Notes: generated by a model from the letters alone, not told the origin. Numbered from the stretch's first letter, positions 1 to 13,412 are shown. The stretch is DNA of 35,369 bases from an uncultured Pelagibacteraceae bacterium (GCA_902584215.1 CACHYW010000011.1:1-35369), one strand, 5' to 3'. Made by a program: numbers and translations.

Positions 1-1
1 C

Positions 2-220
2 AAGAAAACTGATATAAATAAGTCAGTGAGAAATAGATATCGTACCTTTATTAAAAAAGTTGAACTAAATATTGTGAGTGGCGATAAGTCTGCAGCTAAA
101 GCTGCTTTGAAGTCAGCTGAGTCCGAAATGATGTCTGCTGTATCAAAAAAGATTGTTCATAAAAATACTGCAGCAAGAAAAATTTCTAGACTATCAAGTA
201 AGATAAAACTACTAAAATAG
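2..220 (+). CDS. rpsT: 30S ribosomal protein S20, 5' end outside the window
   Basis: Ribosomal protein S20 binds 16S rRNA in the small subunit. The reading frame is already open at base 2, and 72 residues are visible up to the TAG stop. The piece is rich in Lys, Arg, Ala and Ser, and contains the S20-like stretch RNRYRTFIKKVE near its start and KNTAARKISRLSSKIK near its end. Bacterial S20 is usually 85-90 residues, so about 15 N-terminal residues lie upstream. A GTG at 26 could look like a start, but the family's basic N-terminus continues upstream of it. rpsT next to dnaA is a familiar alphaproteobacterial arrangement. The identification is secure; only the true start is unseen. Confidence 0.93.
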   Translation, partial: KKTDINKSVRNRYRTFIKKVELNIVSGDKSAAKAALKSAESEMMSAVSKKIVHKNTAARKISRLSSKIKLLK

Positions 221-541
221 ATTCATCAAACTTTTTCCGTATGTTAAGGTCCATAGTGGAAGTTGCGTGGAAACAATTGAGTTTAATTTCATATTAAAAT
301 TTAGCATCAAGTAATTAATAATTTTTATTGCGATTCAATTTTATTAACGCTAGGTTTATTTAATTAAAAATAATCATTTTAATTATCCAAATTATTTTTT
401 TTAGTCTGAATTTCTTGCTTGAATTCAGTGAGTGCTTTTTGGAATAAGTTTTTCCAAATAAAAAGAAGTACAAAAAAAAATATGCTTTTTAGTAAAATTG
501 GATACAATTTTAATGGTCAAAATTGAGGGAGTTCGTAATTA
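221..541. promoter_or_regulatory. rpsT-dnaA spacer, probable dnaA control region
   Basis: This 321-base spacer is the longest gene-free stretch in the window. It should hold the end of rpsT transcription and the dnaA promoter. Most of it is A/T-rich, with a run of nine A at about 472-480, while 246-276 is clearly richer in G and C. One sequence, TTATCCAAA at 383-391, is one mismatch from the DnaA box TTATNCACA, but I see no cluster of boxes. It therefore cannot be called oriC on this evidence. A possible -10, TACAAT at 503-508, has no good -35. No rho-independent terminator is obvious after rpsT. Confidence 0.4.
525..531 (+). promoter_or_regulatory. Ribosome binding site of dnaA
   Basis: GAGGGAG lies 10 bases before the ATG at 542. 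It is one of the few clear Shine-Dalgarno matches in the window; most genes here start without a recognisable one. It fixes the dnaA start. Confidence 0.6.
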
Positions 542-1954
542 ATGTTTCAAGATCTAGAAAATGCACAACCCTCAAAATCTAATATTCGAGATCAATGGAA
601 TACTGTCTTAAAAAAACTTAATGCTGAATATGGAAATGAAATTTTTAATAGTTGGATAAAAAATATATCTATAAAAAACTTAGATAACGATATTATATAT
701 TTTACAGTCCCAACAAGGTTCATAAAAGACTGGATCACTTCACATTATTTGGACAAGATTATCTATTTTTTAAATCAAGAAAATCCTGATATTAGGCGTG
801 TAAAAATAAACATAGATAACGCACTCACTTCGAATATGCTTAATCTAAATAAAGATACCTCTTCAGATAATAATAAGACTAACGGTTCATTTAAATCAAA
901 CTCATCAGATGATTGGCCATTAGATGAAAGATTCACTTTTGACAAATTTATTACCGGCCCAACTAATGAACTTGCTTTTGCATCAGCCAAGAGACTTTGC
1001 TCGGATGATACGTATGAATTTAATCCACTTTATGTGTATGGTGGAGTTGGACTTGGCAAAACGCACCTTTTACATGCTATAGCTTGGCAGATAAGTGAAG
1101 AGAAAGTAAATAGCAAAGTACTTTATCTATCAGCTGAAAGATTTATGTTTCAATTTATAAAATCGCTTAGACAAAAAGATACGATGACATTCAAACAGAA
1201 GTTTAGGTCTGCCGATGTTTTAATAATAGATGATATTCAGTTTATGATTGGAAAAAATTCAACTCAAGAAGAATTCTTTCATACTTTTAATTCATTATTA
1301 GATTTGAATAAAAGAGTCATTATATCCGCAGATAGATCTCCAAGCGAACTCAGCAGTTTCGATGATCGCATGAAGTCAAGATTATCAGGAGGTCTAGTTG
1401 TTGATATAATGCCAACAACCTATGAATTAAGGTATTCGATAATAAAAGATAAGTATTTTGAATTAAGAGAGAAAAATAAAAATAATACATTTGAACTTGA
1501 TGAAAATATTTTAGAATTTCTAGCTAAGACAATAACATCAAATATAAGAGAACTAGAAGGTGCTTTAAATAAAGTATTCACTTTTTCAAATATATTAGGA
1601 AAAAAGATTGATATCGAATTAACAAAATCAGTTCTTAAAGATTTGCTTAAATCCAGCAATCGAAGAATAACAATCGATGAGATTCAAAATAAAGTTGCAA
1701 GTTATTTTAATATTAAAACAGATGATCTTATTTCAAGTAGAAGGATCAGAACTTTCGCTCGACCAAGACAGGTGGCGATGTATCTTGCAAAAAAATTGAC
1801 TACCAGATCCCTGCCAGAGATTGGTAGAAAATTTGGAGGTAGAGATCATACAACTGTAATACATGCAGTAAAAAAGATTGAAGAATTAAAACAGAATAAT
1901 CCAAAATTTGATGAGGATATTAATTTAATTACCCAGATGATCACATCAGTTTAG
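542..1954 (+). CDS. dnaA: Chromosomal replication initiator DnaA
   Basis: DnaA binds DnaA boxes at the origin, melts DNA as an ATP-bound oligomer and recruits the replicative helicase. The 470-residue length fits the family. An N-terminal domain I (about 15-85) is followed by a Ser/Asn-rich linker (about 95-125) and the AAA+ domain. Walker A is GGVGLGKT at 167-174 and Walker B has D230-D231 in IIDDIQF. The C-terminal DNA-binding domain carries the DnaA signature GGRDHTT at 432-438, followed by VIHAVKKIE. All expected motifs are present. The start is supported by GAGGGAG ten bases upstream. It lies between rpsT and dnaN on the same strand. Confidence 0.98.
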   Translation: MFQDLENAQPSKSNIRDQWNTVLKKLNAEYGNEIFNSWIKNISIKNLDNDIIYFTVPTRFIKDWITSHYLDKIIYFLNQENPDIRRVKINIDNALTSNMLNLNKDTSSDNNKTNGSFKSNSSDDWPLDERFTFDKFITGPTNELAFASAKRLCSDDTYEFNPLYVYGGVGLGKTHLLHAIAWQISEEKVNSKVLYLSAERFMFQFIKSLRQKDTMTFKQKFRSADVLIIDDIQFMIGKNSTQEEFFHTFNSLLDLNKRVIISADRSPSELSSFDDRMKSRLSGGLVVDIMPTTYELRYSIIKDKYFELREKNKNNTFELDENILEFLAKTITSNIRELEGALNKVFTFSNILGKKIDIELTKSVLKDLLKSSNRRITIDEIQNKVASYFNIKTDDLISSRRIRTFARPRQVAMYLAKKLTTRSLPEIGRKFGGRDHTTVIHAVKKIEELKQNNPKFDEDINLITQMITSV

Positions 1955-2015
1955 TAATTTTCATATTATTTAAAAAATTGAAGATATGTTACAGTAATAA
2001 TAATTAATTAGAATT

Positions 2016-3143
2016 ATGGAAATTAAAGCAAACAGTTCTGACCTTTTAAAAGCTCTAAATCATATTCATGGTATAGTTGAGGTTAGACATACATTACCAA
2101 TTTTGTCTAATATTGTATTATTAGCTGAAAATAATGAGCTTAGCTTATCTTCCACTAATCTTGATATTTTTTGTTCTGATAAAATAAATGCAGAAATTGT
2201 GACCTCGGGGAAGATTTCTGTTTCTGCAATAACTTTCTTTGAGATTGTAAAAAGATTACCCTCTGGGTCAGACGTAATACTTAGTATGGGCGACGAAGAC
2301 ACAGAGCTAATATTAAAGTGTGGAAGGTCTAAATTTAATCTTTCTACATTGAAAACTGAGGATTTTCCAATACTTTCAGATAAAGACTTATCTACTAATT
2401 TTGTAATTAGTGCTGACGAACTAAGCAGGATGATAGATAAAACAAAGTTTGCGATATCTAATGAAGAAACAAGATATTATTTAAATGGTATATTTTTTCA
2501 TAAAGCAGAAAGTAATTCTATTAAATTTTTAAGAGCTGTAGCTACTGATGGGCATCGATTAGCTCAATACGATATTCCTCTTCCACAAGGTGCTGACGAA
2601 ATCACTGGAATAATCATTCCTAAAAAAACAGTTTTTGAATTAAGAAAGGTATTAGATGATGCTGATGGTGACGTAAGTGTATCTTTAAATGAAAATAAAA
2701 TTAAGTTCTCATTTAATAATTTGAAAATAATATCAAAAGTAATTGATGGTACTTTTCCTGATTATACAAAAGTTATTCCTCAAAATAATGATAAAAAATT
2801 TAAAACAAATAATTCAGAACTTAAAAATGCTATTGATAGAGTATCAGCTGTAGCAATTAATGAGGAAACAAAATCAAAGGCAATTAAATTAACAATTGAA
2901 AATAATAAACTAAATCTTAGCGTTGAAAGTCAATCTAAGGGATCTGCAAAAGAAGAGATTGATATAAGTTATAGTAATGAGAAAGTTGATATTGGTTTTA
3001 ATTCTAGATATCTAATGGATATTTGTAATGAGGTTGATGGTAATGAAATAGATGTAAATTTACTCGATTCAATATCACCCGCTATTATTTTAGATAAAAC
3101 TGACGAAAATTTATTCTTTGTTTTAATGCCAATGCGTATTTGA
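2016..3143 (+). CDS. dnaN: DNA polymerase III sliding clamp (beta subunit)
   Basis: The beta clamp is a ring-shaped dimer that holds DNA polymerase III and other partners on DNA. The product is 375 residues, normal for the family, with three repeated clamp folds. Recognisable pieces are the N-terminal NSSDLLKALNHIHGIVEVRHTLPILSN region (read in parts), the central RAVATDGHRLA motif, the FPDYTKVIP segment and the C-terminal MPMRI, matching the usual MPMR end. It follows dnaA by 61 bases. Its TGA stop is directly followed by the recF ATG with no gap, so the two are almost certainly co-translated. No clear Shine-Dalgarno sequence precedes the start. Confidence 0.98.
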   Translation: MEIKANSSDLLKALNHIHGIVEVRHTLPILSNIVLLAENNELSLSSTNLDIFCSDKINAEIVTSGKISVSAITFFEIVKRLPSGSDVILSMGDEDTELILKCGRSKFNLSTLKTEDFPILSDKDLSTNFVISADELSRMIDKTKFAISNEETRYYLNGIFFHKAESNSIKFLRAVATDGHRLAQYDIPLPQGADEITGIIIPKKTVFELRKVLDDADGDVSVSLNENKIKFSFNNLKIISKVIDGTFPDYTKVIPQNNDKKFKTNNSELKNAIDRVSAVAINEETKSKAIKLTIENNKLNLSVESQSKGSAKEEIDISYSNEKVDIGFNSRYLMDICNEVDGNEIDVNLLDSISPAIILDKTDENLFFVLMPMRI

Positions 3144-7400
<4,257 letters not shown>

Positions 7401-7448
7401 AATGCAACTATAAATTATTATATAAATATTTTAACTTTTAAATGTACT

Positions 7449-8747
7449 TTGAATAATTCTCTTGAACTATCACAAAATGAAGACATTAACTTACGATTAA
7501 GAACACTCAATCTTATTCGATGGATAGCGGTGCTTGGCCAATTCTCTGCTGTCGTTATTGCTTTTTTTTATTTCCAGATAGTTTTTAATATTTATATCTG
7601 CATTTTACTAATCTTACTCAGTGTAACTCTTAATATAGCAGTAAGTGTTTTGTATCCTCTAACAAAGATACTTAATTATAATGAAACTTTTTTTTATTTA
7701 GTTTTTGATTTAATTCAATTAGTTTCATTGTTGTATTTAACTGGTGGTCTAACAAATCCTTTCTGCGTATTGATATTGGCACCACTAGTAATTGCAGCAA
7801 CATATTTAGATTTTAGAAGAACAGTTATGATAACTGTAGTTGCCATCGTCTCCCTCAATTTTTTAGCTTATTATTATTATCCTCTTGAAAGTATAACTCT
7901 TGGGATCAGTAAAGCTGATTTTTCAGGATTTGAAATATTTTTAATATGGTCAGCTTTAGTAATTACTTCAATTTTTATAACTGCCTACTGCTTTCGAGTT
8001 GCAGATGACTCAAAAAAAACAAGACAGGCTTTAAGACAATCACAACTATCACTATCCAATGAAGAACAGGTCTCTGCCTTAATGAGCCTTACTGCTGCAG
8101 CTGTTCATGAACTTGGAACGCCACTATCAACAATTTCAATAATCAATAAGGAATTAGTTAATAACAACAAAGATGGAGCATTAAGTGAGGACTTATTGGT
8201 TATTCAGTCTCAACTAGAGAGGTGTAAAGAAATATTAGAACGACTGAGATCAAATAATTTATCTGATAAAAGTAATGAATTTATTAATCAATTAAATTTT
8301 ATTCGTTTAATAAATGAAATTGTTTCGCCATATGATGAGAATAAAATAAAATTTCATATATCTTTTGATGAGTATTTTGAAAAAGATGAAGTTGTTATTC
8401 CCAGATCTGCTGAATTAGTACATTCACTGACAAATATTATAGATAATGCATTTAAGTATGCCGTAAATTCTGTAGAAATTAGTTTAAAAAATGAAGAGAA
8501 AAAAATCACAATAGAGATCGTTGACGACGGTCCAGGGTTTGCATCGGAAATTTATCCATTTCTGGGTGAGCCATATTTACGTAATAATAGAGACAAGAAT
8601 AAGGAAGGTCTGGGTTTGGGTTTATTTATTTCTAAGAACTTACTTGCAAAGTCACTTGGTGAGATTAAGTTTCTTTATAGAAAAAATAAAGGTGGATGTG
8701 TTCAGGTAATCTTAACTAAAAGCGCCCTAGGACTTCAAGATGAATAA
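7449..8747 (+). CDS. regB: RegB/ActS/PrrB-type redox-sensing histidine kinase
   Basis: RegB is the membrane kinase of the alphaproteobacterial redox system RegB/RegA, which senses quinone state and cysteine oxidation. Numbering is from a TTG at 7449. About six hydrophobic segments fill roughly residues 17-190. The quinone-site motif GGLTNPF is at 99-105. The phosphorylated histidine H220 sits in VHELGTPLSTI. The redox cysteine C259 lies in LERCKEIL, at the family position. The ATPase domain has IIDNAFKYA, DDGPGF and GLGLGLFIS. The frame is open back to another TTG at 7383, but that overlaps the divergent gene by 18 bases; no in-frame ATG exists near the front. It overlaps regA by eight bases. 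Confidence 0.9.
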   Translation: MNNSLELSQNEDINLRLRTLNLIRWIAVLGQFSAVVIAFFYFQIVFNIYICILLILLSVTLNIAVSVLYPLTKILNYNETFFYLVFDLIQLVSLLYLTGGLTNPFCVLILAPLVIAATYLDFRRTVMITVVAIVSLNFLAYYYYPLESITLGISKADFSGFEIFLIWSALVITSIFITAYCFRVADDSKKTRQALRQSQLSLSNEEQVSALMSLTAAAVHELGTPLSTISIINKELVNNNKDGALSEDLLVIQSQLERCKEILERLRSNNLSDKSNEFINQLNFIRLINEIVSPYDENKIKFHISFDEYFEKDEVVIPRSAELVHSLTNIIDNAFKYAVNSVEISLKNEEKKITIEIVDDGPGFASEIYPFLGEPYLRNNRDKNKEGLGLGLFISKNLLAKSLGEIKFLYRKNKGGCVQVILTKSALGLQDE

Positions 8748-9291
8748 TATAGAAAATAATTTAAATTTGGATAAGTCGTTATTGATACTTGATGACGATG
8801 ATGTGTTTAGAAATAGACTTATCACTGCTATGAAAAGAAAAGGGTACGAAGCATATGGTGCTGCTTCAGTTCAAGAGGCAAAGTCTTTACTATCTGAGAA
8901 ATTTCCAAAATATGCTGTAGTTGATCTAAGGCTAGATGATGGAAACGGTTTAGAGATAGTATCTCTACTTTCAAAACAAAGATCTGATAGTAAAATTGTT
9001 ATGCTTACTGGATACGGAAATATTCCAACTGCAGTTGCAGCTGTGAAAGAAGGAGCTTGCGACTATTTAGCGAAGCCTGCAGATGCAGATGATATTGAAG
9101 CAGCTTTAAAAGCACCTTATTCATCTAGTCCAGAACCTCCAAAGAACCCAATGTCAGCTGATAGAGTAAAATGGGAACATATACTTAGGGTTTATGAGTT
9201 GTGTAATAGAAACGTTTCAGAGACAGCTAGAAGATTGAAAATGCATCGAAGAACACTGCAAAGAATCCTTCAGAAAAAATCACCAAAATAA
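8740..9291 (+). CDS. regA: RegA/ActR/PrrA-type response regulator
   Basis: RegA is the DNA-binding partner of RegB and in related bacteria controls respiration, carbon and nitrogen genes according to redox state. The 183-residue length is typical. The receiver domain has an acidic pocket (LILDDDDV), phosphorylated Asp D62 in VVDLRLDDGNG, the MLTGYG segment and the KPAD lysine motif. A proline-containing linker leads to a Fis-like helix-turn-helix, NVSETARRLKMHRRTLQRIL, which is almost invariant in this family. The start overlaps the end of regB by eight bases, so the two are translationally coupled. Confidence 0.95.
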   Translation: MNNIENNLNLDKSLLILDDDDVFRNRLITAMKRKGYEAYGAASVQEAKSLLSEKFPKYAVVDLRLDDGNGLEIVSLLSKQRSDSKIVMLTGYGNIPTAVAAVKEGACDYLAKPADADDIEAALKAPYSSSPEPPKNPMSADRVKWEHILRVYELCNRNVSETARRLKMHRRTLQRILQKKSPK

Positions 9292-9302
9292 AACTTTTGA
9301 AA

Positions 9303-10499
9303 TTAAGCTACTTTACGGCCTTTATTGATTTGTTCAAGTTGAGCTAGTCCTTCGTTAGCTATGTCAATACCTGCTACTTCATCATCTTCAGCATTAAGCT
9401 CTTCCATGTTAACAAATTCAGCGTACGTTTTTCTCGTTCTTTCAGTTATGATGTTTGCTTTAAGTAACGTTTTACAAAGTACTCTGAATATATTATTACT
9501 TTCCATCATTTCTTCGCGTATTACTGAGTCTCGATCAATTTCTTGCATAAAATGTTTAGTAACAAATTTATGATCTAGACCAACACTTTGATATATGGCT
9601 TTCTTTTCCCATGGATTCACAAGATTATATAGTAAATCTTTAAAAATCATTGCTGACCAATCTTCTACCTTGTATCTTTCTGACTCTGATAATTTTGGAA
9701 CAGTCCTATCTGCCCAAATTTTACCAAACTTATGATGAAATGCTTCATCACTCATTGTAAATTTCAAAAGAGTTTTAAGGAGTGGATCATTAGTATCTTG
9801 GTGAGCCATTCCAAATGCTCCCATAGCAAGACCTTCAATCATCATTTGCATGCCTACAATTTTTTTATAAACAACATCTGAAGATACAATTTGTTCTAAA
9901 ATCCTTCCTAAGGTCGGACCAACAGGATATGGAGATCCCCACCTTGCTTTTATATAATTAGTGAACCCAGTAACATGTCTAGCTTCTTCGCGAGTTTGGT
10001 TAGCTGCGTATTCTTGTGCACCCGGATCTTTTAATACATGACAAAGACTCGCACTTAAAGATAAAGCACCTTGCTCGCCGTGCAGAATTTGGGAAAGCAC
10101 CCATCTAAAACTCTCATTATTTAATTTAATTTTCTGCTTCTCAGTCAGGCTATCTGCAATTGCAGGAACCCTTAACTCCATACAAAAGACGTCAGGATCT
10201 ACTATGTATTCATTTTCCATATCAAATGGCTCGTCAAAATCGATGTAAGATTTATCATTTGGATCCCAAAAGTGTTTATGTGTCGCTGATATCATCTGAT
10301 CAAAACTATCAACTCTTTCAATATACCTGTCTTTTTCTATCATCGGTATGAAATGACTCGGGTTGGTAGCATTATATGCAGGATCTTTATTCATCGCATT
10401 TTTTCCGTTACGTGACATTTGCCACATTCTTTTCAATTTGAAGATTTGATCTTTTGCATATATTTTTGCAAAATCTAATTTTTGTTGAAGTTCAGCCAT
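9303..10499 (-). CDS. Ferritin-like diiron protein of unknown function
   Basis: This 398-residue soluble protein shows a complete diiron-carboxylate ligand set in a ferritin-like helical core. E142 lies in HGEQGA, E172 and H175 in EEARH, E222 in MIEGLA, and E252 and H255 in DEAFHH. The order E...ExxH...E...ExxH matches ribonucleotide reductase R2, acyl-ACP desaturase and related oxygenases. It is too divergent for me to name a reaction. An oxygen-dependent oxidation of a lipid-like or aromatic substrate is possible but unproven. It has no signal peptide. It is divergent from an RND transporter, with a palindrome 38-61 bases before its start, and converges on regA with an 11-base gap. Confidence 0.8.
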   Translation of the reverse strand: MAELQQKLDFAKIYAKDQIFKLKRMWQMSRNGKNAMNKDPAYNATNPSHFIPMIEKDRYIERVDSFDQMISATHKHFWDPNDKSYIDFDEPFDMENEYIVDPDVFCMELRVPAIADSLTEKQKIKLNNESFRWVLSQILHGEQGALSLSASLCHVLKDPGAQEYAANQTREEARHVTGFTNYIKARWGSPYPVGPTLGRILEQIVSSDVVYKKIVGMQMMIEGLAMGAFGMAHQDTNDPLLKTLLKFTMSDEAFHHKFGKIWADRTVPKLSESERYKVEDWSAMIFKDLLYNLVNPWEKKAIYQSVGLDHKFVTKHFMQEIDRDSVIREEMMESNNIFRVLCKTLLKANIITERTRKTYAEFVNMEELNAEDDEVAGIDIANEGLAQLEQINKGRKVA

Positions 10500-10724
10500 T
10501 CAGTTATTATACATAATAATAAATTTAGTCCTATAAATTTATGAGCATATGTTCATAAATGTTAAAAAAAAACTATTTTATTTCAATAGTTTATAATTTT
10601 TAAATAAATATGTCATAATTTTTACCAATTATTTATAACTATAATTTGAATTAAAAACTTTTAGATTTAGTTGTACAAATTATGATTTTTTCCATATTTT
10701 GAGCCACTATCATAAATACCCATA
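10500..10724. promoter_or_regulatory. Divergent promoter region, diiron protein / RND transporter
   Basis: This 225-base gap lies between two divergent genes and is extremely A/T-rich. Its one striking element is the palindrome at 10537-10560. I could not pick out convincing -35/-10 pairs or a Shine-Dalgarno sequence for either gene. No small gene is visible. Confidence 0.5.
10537..10560. promoter_or_regulatory. 24-base near-perfect palindrome, putative operator
   Basis: The left half reads ATTTATGAGCAT and the right half ATGTTCATAAAT. The arms of 12 are complementary at 11 of 12 positions with no spacer. The inner core is TGA(G/A)CATATG(T/C)TCA. Size and symmetry are like operators of TetR-family dimers. 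It sits 38 bases upstream of the diiron gene start and about 164 bases before the RND gene, so it most directly covers the diiron promoter. No regulator gene lies next to it in the window. Confidence 0.6.
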
Positions 10725-13412
10725 ATGTTACAAAAAATAGAAAATTGGTTTTTCAGATTTCGCCTTCCAGTTCTTGCTGTATTTGTCCTCATTACAATTG
10801 TAATGGCCTATTTTGCAGTTCAGATCAGGATGGATGCAGGTTTTGCAAAACAGTTACCCAACAGCCATTCATTTGTAAAAACATATTATGAATACCAGGA
10901 CGATCTTAGTGGAACAAATAGTATAACTATTTCACTTAGAAAAACTGAAGGAGATATCTTTACAAAAGAATACTTATCAAGGCTATTTGAACTGAATAAT
11001 ACAATAAGGTATTTACCTGGAGTAAATCAGGGCTCAATGCAATCCTTGTGGACACCAAATATTAGAGTAATGAGGGTGACAGAAGAAGGCTTTGAGAGTT
11101 CTGAGGTAATACCAGGCACAGTTACTCCAGAAAATCTTACTCCTGAAATAATTGAGAGTATTAAGGAGAGAATTTTAACAGGAGGACATGTTGGCAGTAT
11201 TGTAGCAAATGATTTTACATCATCACTTATTAAAGTTGAACTTACTGAATATAATCCTAAGACAGGAGAAAAATTAGACTACTTAAATCTCGGTCAAGAA
11301 ATTGAAACTATAAGAGATCAGTATGAACAGGGTGATTATAGAGTTGAAATAACTGGCTTCGCCAAAATGATATCTGATATTGCAAATGAAGCCTATAACG
11401 TTGTTATATTTTTTGGACTTGCCTTTTTTCTAACAGTTGTAGCAGTTTATTGGTATTCCAGATCTTGGACATTAACATTTCTTCCATTAATTTGTTCACT
11501 CACTTCTCTGATATGGCAATTTGGTATGCTTAAAATACTTGGGTTTGGATTAGATCCGCTTGCAATTTTAGTTCCCTTTTTAGTGTTTGCTATAGGTGTC
11601 TCTCACGGTATTCAACAAGTTAATCAAATTACAAAGGAAGTTATTGAAGGACAGTCAGCAGAATATGCTGCAAGAGCCTCATTTTCAAGACTTCTTGTGC
11701 CTGGCTCAATGGCATTAGTTACTGATCTTGTCGGATTTGGAACATTAATTTTACTTCCAATAGGAATGATCCAAGAGCTTGGCATTACAGCATCTATAGG
11801 AGTTGCATTTAAAATTGTAACTAATTTAATAATGCTGCCTCTCGCAGCATCCTATGCAAGATATAACGATAGCTTCGCTGTAAGGGCACAATCTGCAATT
11901 ACCTACAGACAAAATCTAATGGGATATTTTGGAAAATTAGCAAGACCAAAAGAAGCCGTTATTACTTTATCAGTTAGCGCAGTATTATTTATAGGTGCTG
12001 CATACCTGGCGAGTGAAAGACATGTTGGTGATTTACATGCAGGAGCTCCAGAATTGAGACCTGAGGCAAGATTCAATCAAGATATAAATGAGATAACAAA
12101 AAGATATAATGTAACAACAGATGTTTTAGTTGTTATTACTGAGGCATTAGCAACTGGAGGATTAAATCCATGCAGATCTACTTATGTTATTGACGCACAA
12201 AATAATCTTCATTGGTACCTAGAGAACATTCCAGGAGTTACAAAGGTAATTTCGCTTTCAAGTATAGCAAAAAGAGCTCTCAGCGGATACGCAGAGGGAA
12301 ATTTAAAATGGTCTTACTTGCCGCGTAACGCTCAAGCACTTGGTTTTGCTACAAGTGTAGTTGATCCGTCAACTGGATTAATTAATGAACAATGTTCTAT
12401 TATGCCTATTTATGTTTTCACAGAAGATCATAAAGCAACAACAATAAGTAACGTTATAGAGAGCGTTAAGGATTATAACAGAAAGTTCCGTGAGCTTGAT
12501 GATACAATAACTTTTAAAACTCTAATAGCAAAGCCTGCAGAAGGAACAGATGTAATACCTTATGTTGATAGTTTAGGTGGTGAAGAAACTAATATTGAAG
12601 ATTTGCTAAATATTAATAACCCAAAAGTATTCACAGACGATGAATTTGCTGATTTTGGATATGAGAGAGGTTTTAATACAAGAAATATTATGCTTGGTCC
12701 TGGCCTAATCAATTATTACAGGGATATTAACTCATTCGATGACAATGTAAATTATATGGTGAAAGATATTAAGCAATCTGAAATAAGTATAAAAGAATTT
12801 TTTGAAAATAATCCTGAGTTTGAAAGTATCATTTTCGAATCTGATGAAATTAAAAACAGATTAGCAAGTGGATCAGTTGGTATTCAGCATGCAACTAACG
12901 AAGTTATTGAAAAAGGTGAACTGCCAATGATGATAATTGTTTACATAGTTATATTAATACTAGTGTTCGTAACTTATCTCGACTGGCGTGCAACTATATG
13001 TTGCACAGTCCCACTCACATTTGCAACAATGTTAGGTTACGCATTTATGGATTTGGCCCAAATAGGTCTAAAGGTGTCTACTCTGCCAGTTATGGTGCTA
13101 GCAGTTGGTGTGGGTGTGGACTATGCTTTCTACATATATAATAGAACCCAGACACGCTTAAAGGAAGGTATGAATATTACCGAAGCATTTGAACACACTT
13201 TTGCCAATACAGGAGCGGCTGTTGTCTTCACGGCAATTACTTTGGCAATTGGTGTTTCTACGTGGTCATTTTCTGCATTAAAATTCCAAGCTGATATGGG
13301 ATCATTATTAACATTTATGTTCTTAATCAATATGGTTTGTGCAATGACAACACTTCCTGCACTTGCAGTCATACTTGATAAGCTTTTTCCTAGAAAAATT
13401 ATTTCTGAGTAA
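10725..13412 (+). CDS. RND superfamily (MMPL-type) inner-membrane transporter
   Basis: This 895-residue protein has the duplicated RND layout. There is one membrane helix at about 13-31, a large periplasmic loop to about 224, five helices to about 385, and another at about 408-428. A second large loop runs to about 730, and the last helices to about 890. The C-terminal half carries GVGVDYAFYIYNR with D799, the position of the proton-relay acid. The matching N-terminal site reads GVSHGIQQVNQ, with H294 in place of Asp. It resembles MMPL/HpnN-like exporters of hydrophobic molecules. No membrane-fusion or outer-membrane partner is adjacent. Its end overlaps the convergent ABC gene by 14 bases. 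The substrate is unknown. Confidence 0.88.
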   Translation: MLQKIENWFFRFRLPVLAVFVLITIVMAYFAVQIRMDAGFAKQLPNSHSFVKTYYEYQDDLSGTNSITISLRKTEGDIFTKEYLSRLFELNNTIRYLPGVNQGSMQSLWTPNIRVMRVTEEGFESSEVIPGTVTPENLTPEIIESIKERILTGGHVGSIVANDFTSSLIKVELTEYNPKTGEKLDYLNLGQEIETIRDQYEQGDYRVEITGFAKMISDIANEAYNVVIFFGLAFFLTVVAVYWYSRSWTLTFLPLICSLTSLIWQFGMLKILGFGLDPLAILVPFLVFAIGVSHGIQQVNQITKEVIEGQSAEYAARASFSRLLVPGSMALVTDLVGFGTLILLPIGMIQELGITASIGVAFKIVTNLIMLPLAASYARYNDSFAVRAQSAITYRQNLMGYFGKLARPKEAVITLSVSAVLFIGAAYLASERHVGDLHAGAPELRPEARFNQDINEITKRYNVTTDVLVVITEALATGGLNPCRSTYVIDAQNNLHWYLENIPGVTKVISLSSIAKRALSGYAEGNLKWSYLPRNAQALGFATSVVDPSTGLINEQCSIMPIYVFTEDHKATTISNVIESVKDYNRKFRELDDTITFKTLIAKPAEGTDVIPYVDSLGGEETNIEDLLNINNPKVFTDDEFADFGYERGFNTRNIMLGPGLINYYRDINSFDDNVNYMVKDIKQSEISIKEFFENNPEFESIIFESDEIKNRLASGSVGIQHATNEVIEKGELPMMIIVYIVILILVFVTYLDWRATICCTVPLTFATMLGYAFMDLAQIGLKVSTLPVMVLAVGVGVDYAFYIYNRTQTRLKEGMNITEAFEHTFANTGAAVVFTAITLAIGVSTWSFSALKFQADMGSLLTFMFLINMVCAMTTLPALAVILDKLFPRKIISE

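Noticed and set aside
241..297. An 18-codon ATG frame that could be a leader peptide before dnaA.
   Set aside because: There is no ribosome binding site, no recognisable attenuator structure follows it, and frames this short arise easily by chance.
383..391. Single DnaA-box-like sequence TTATCCAAA.
   Set aside because: One mismatch and no cluster nearby; a lone match in A/T-rich DNA does not support calling an origin. A similar one-mismatch match at 10507-10515 was dismissed for the same reason.
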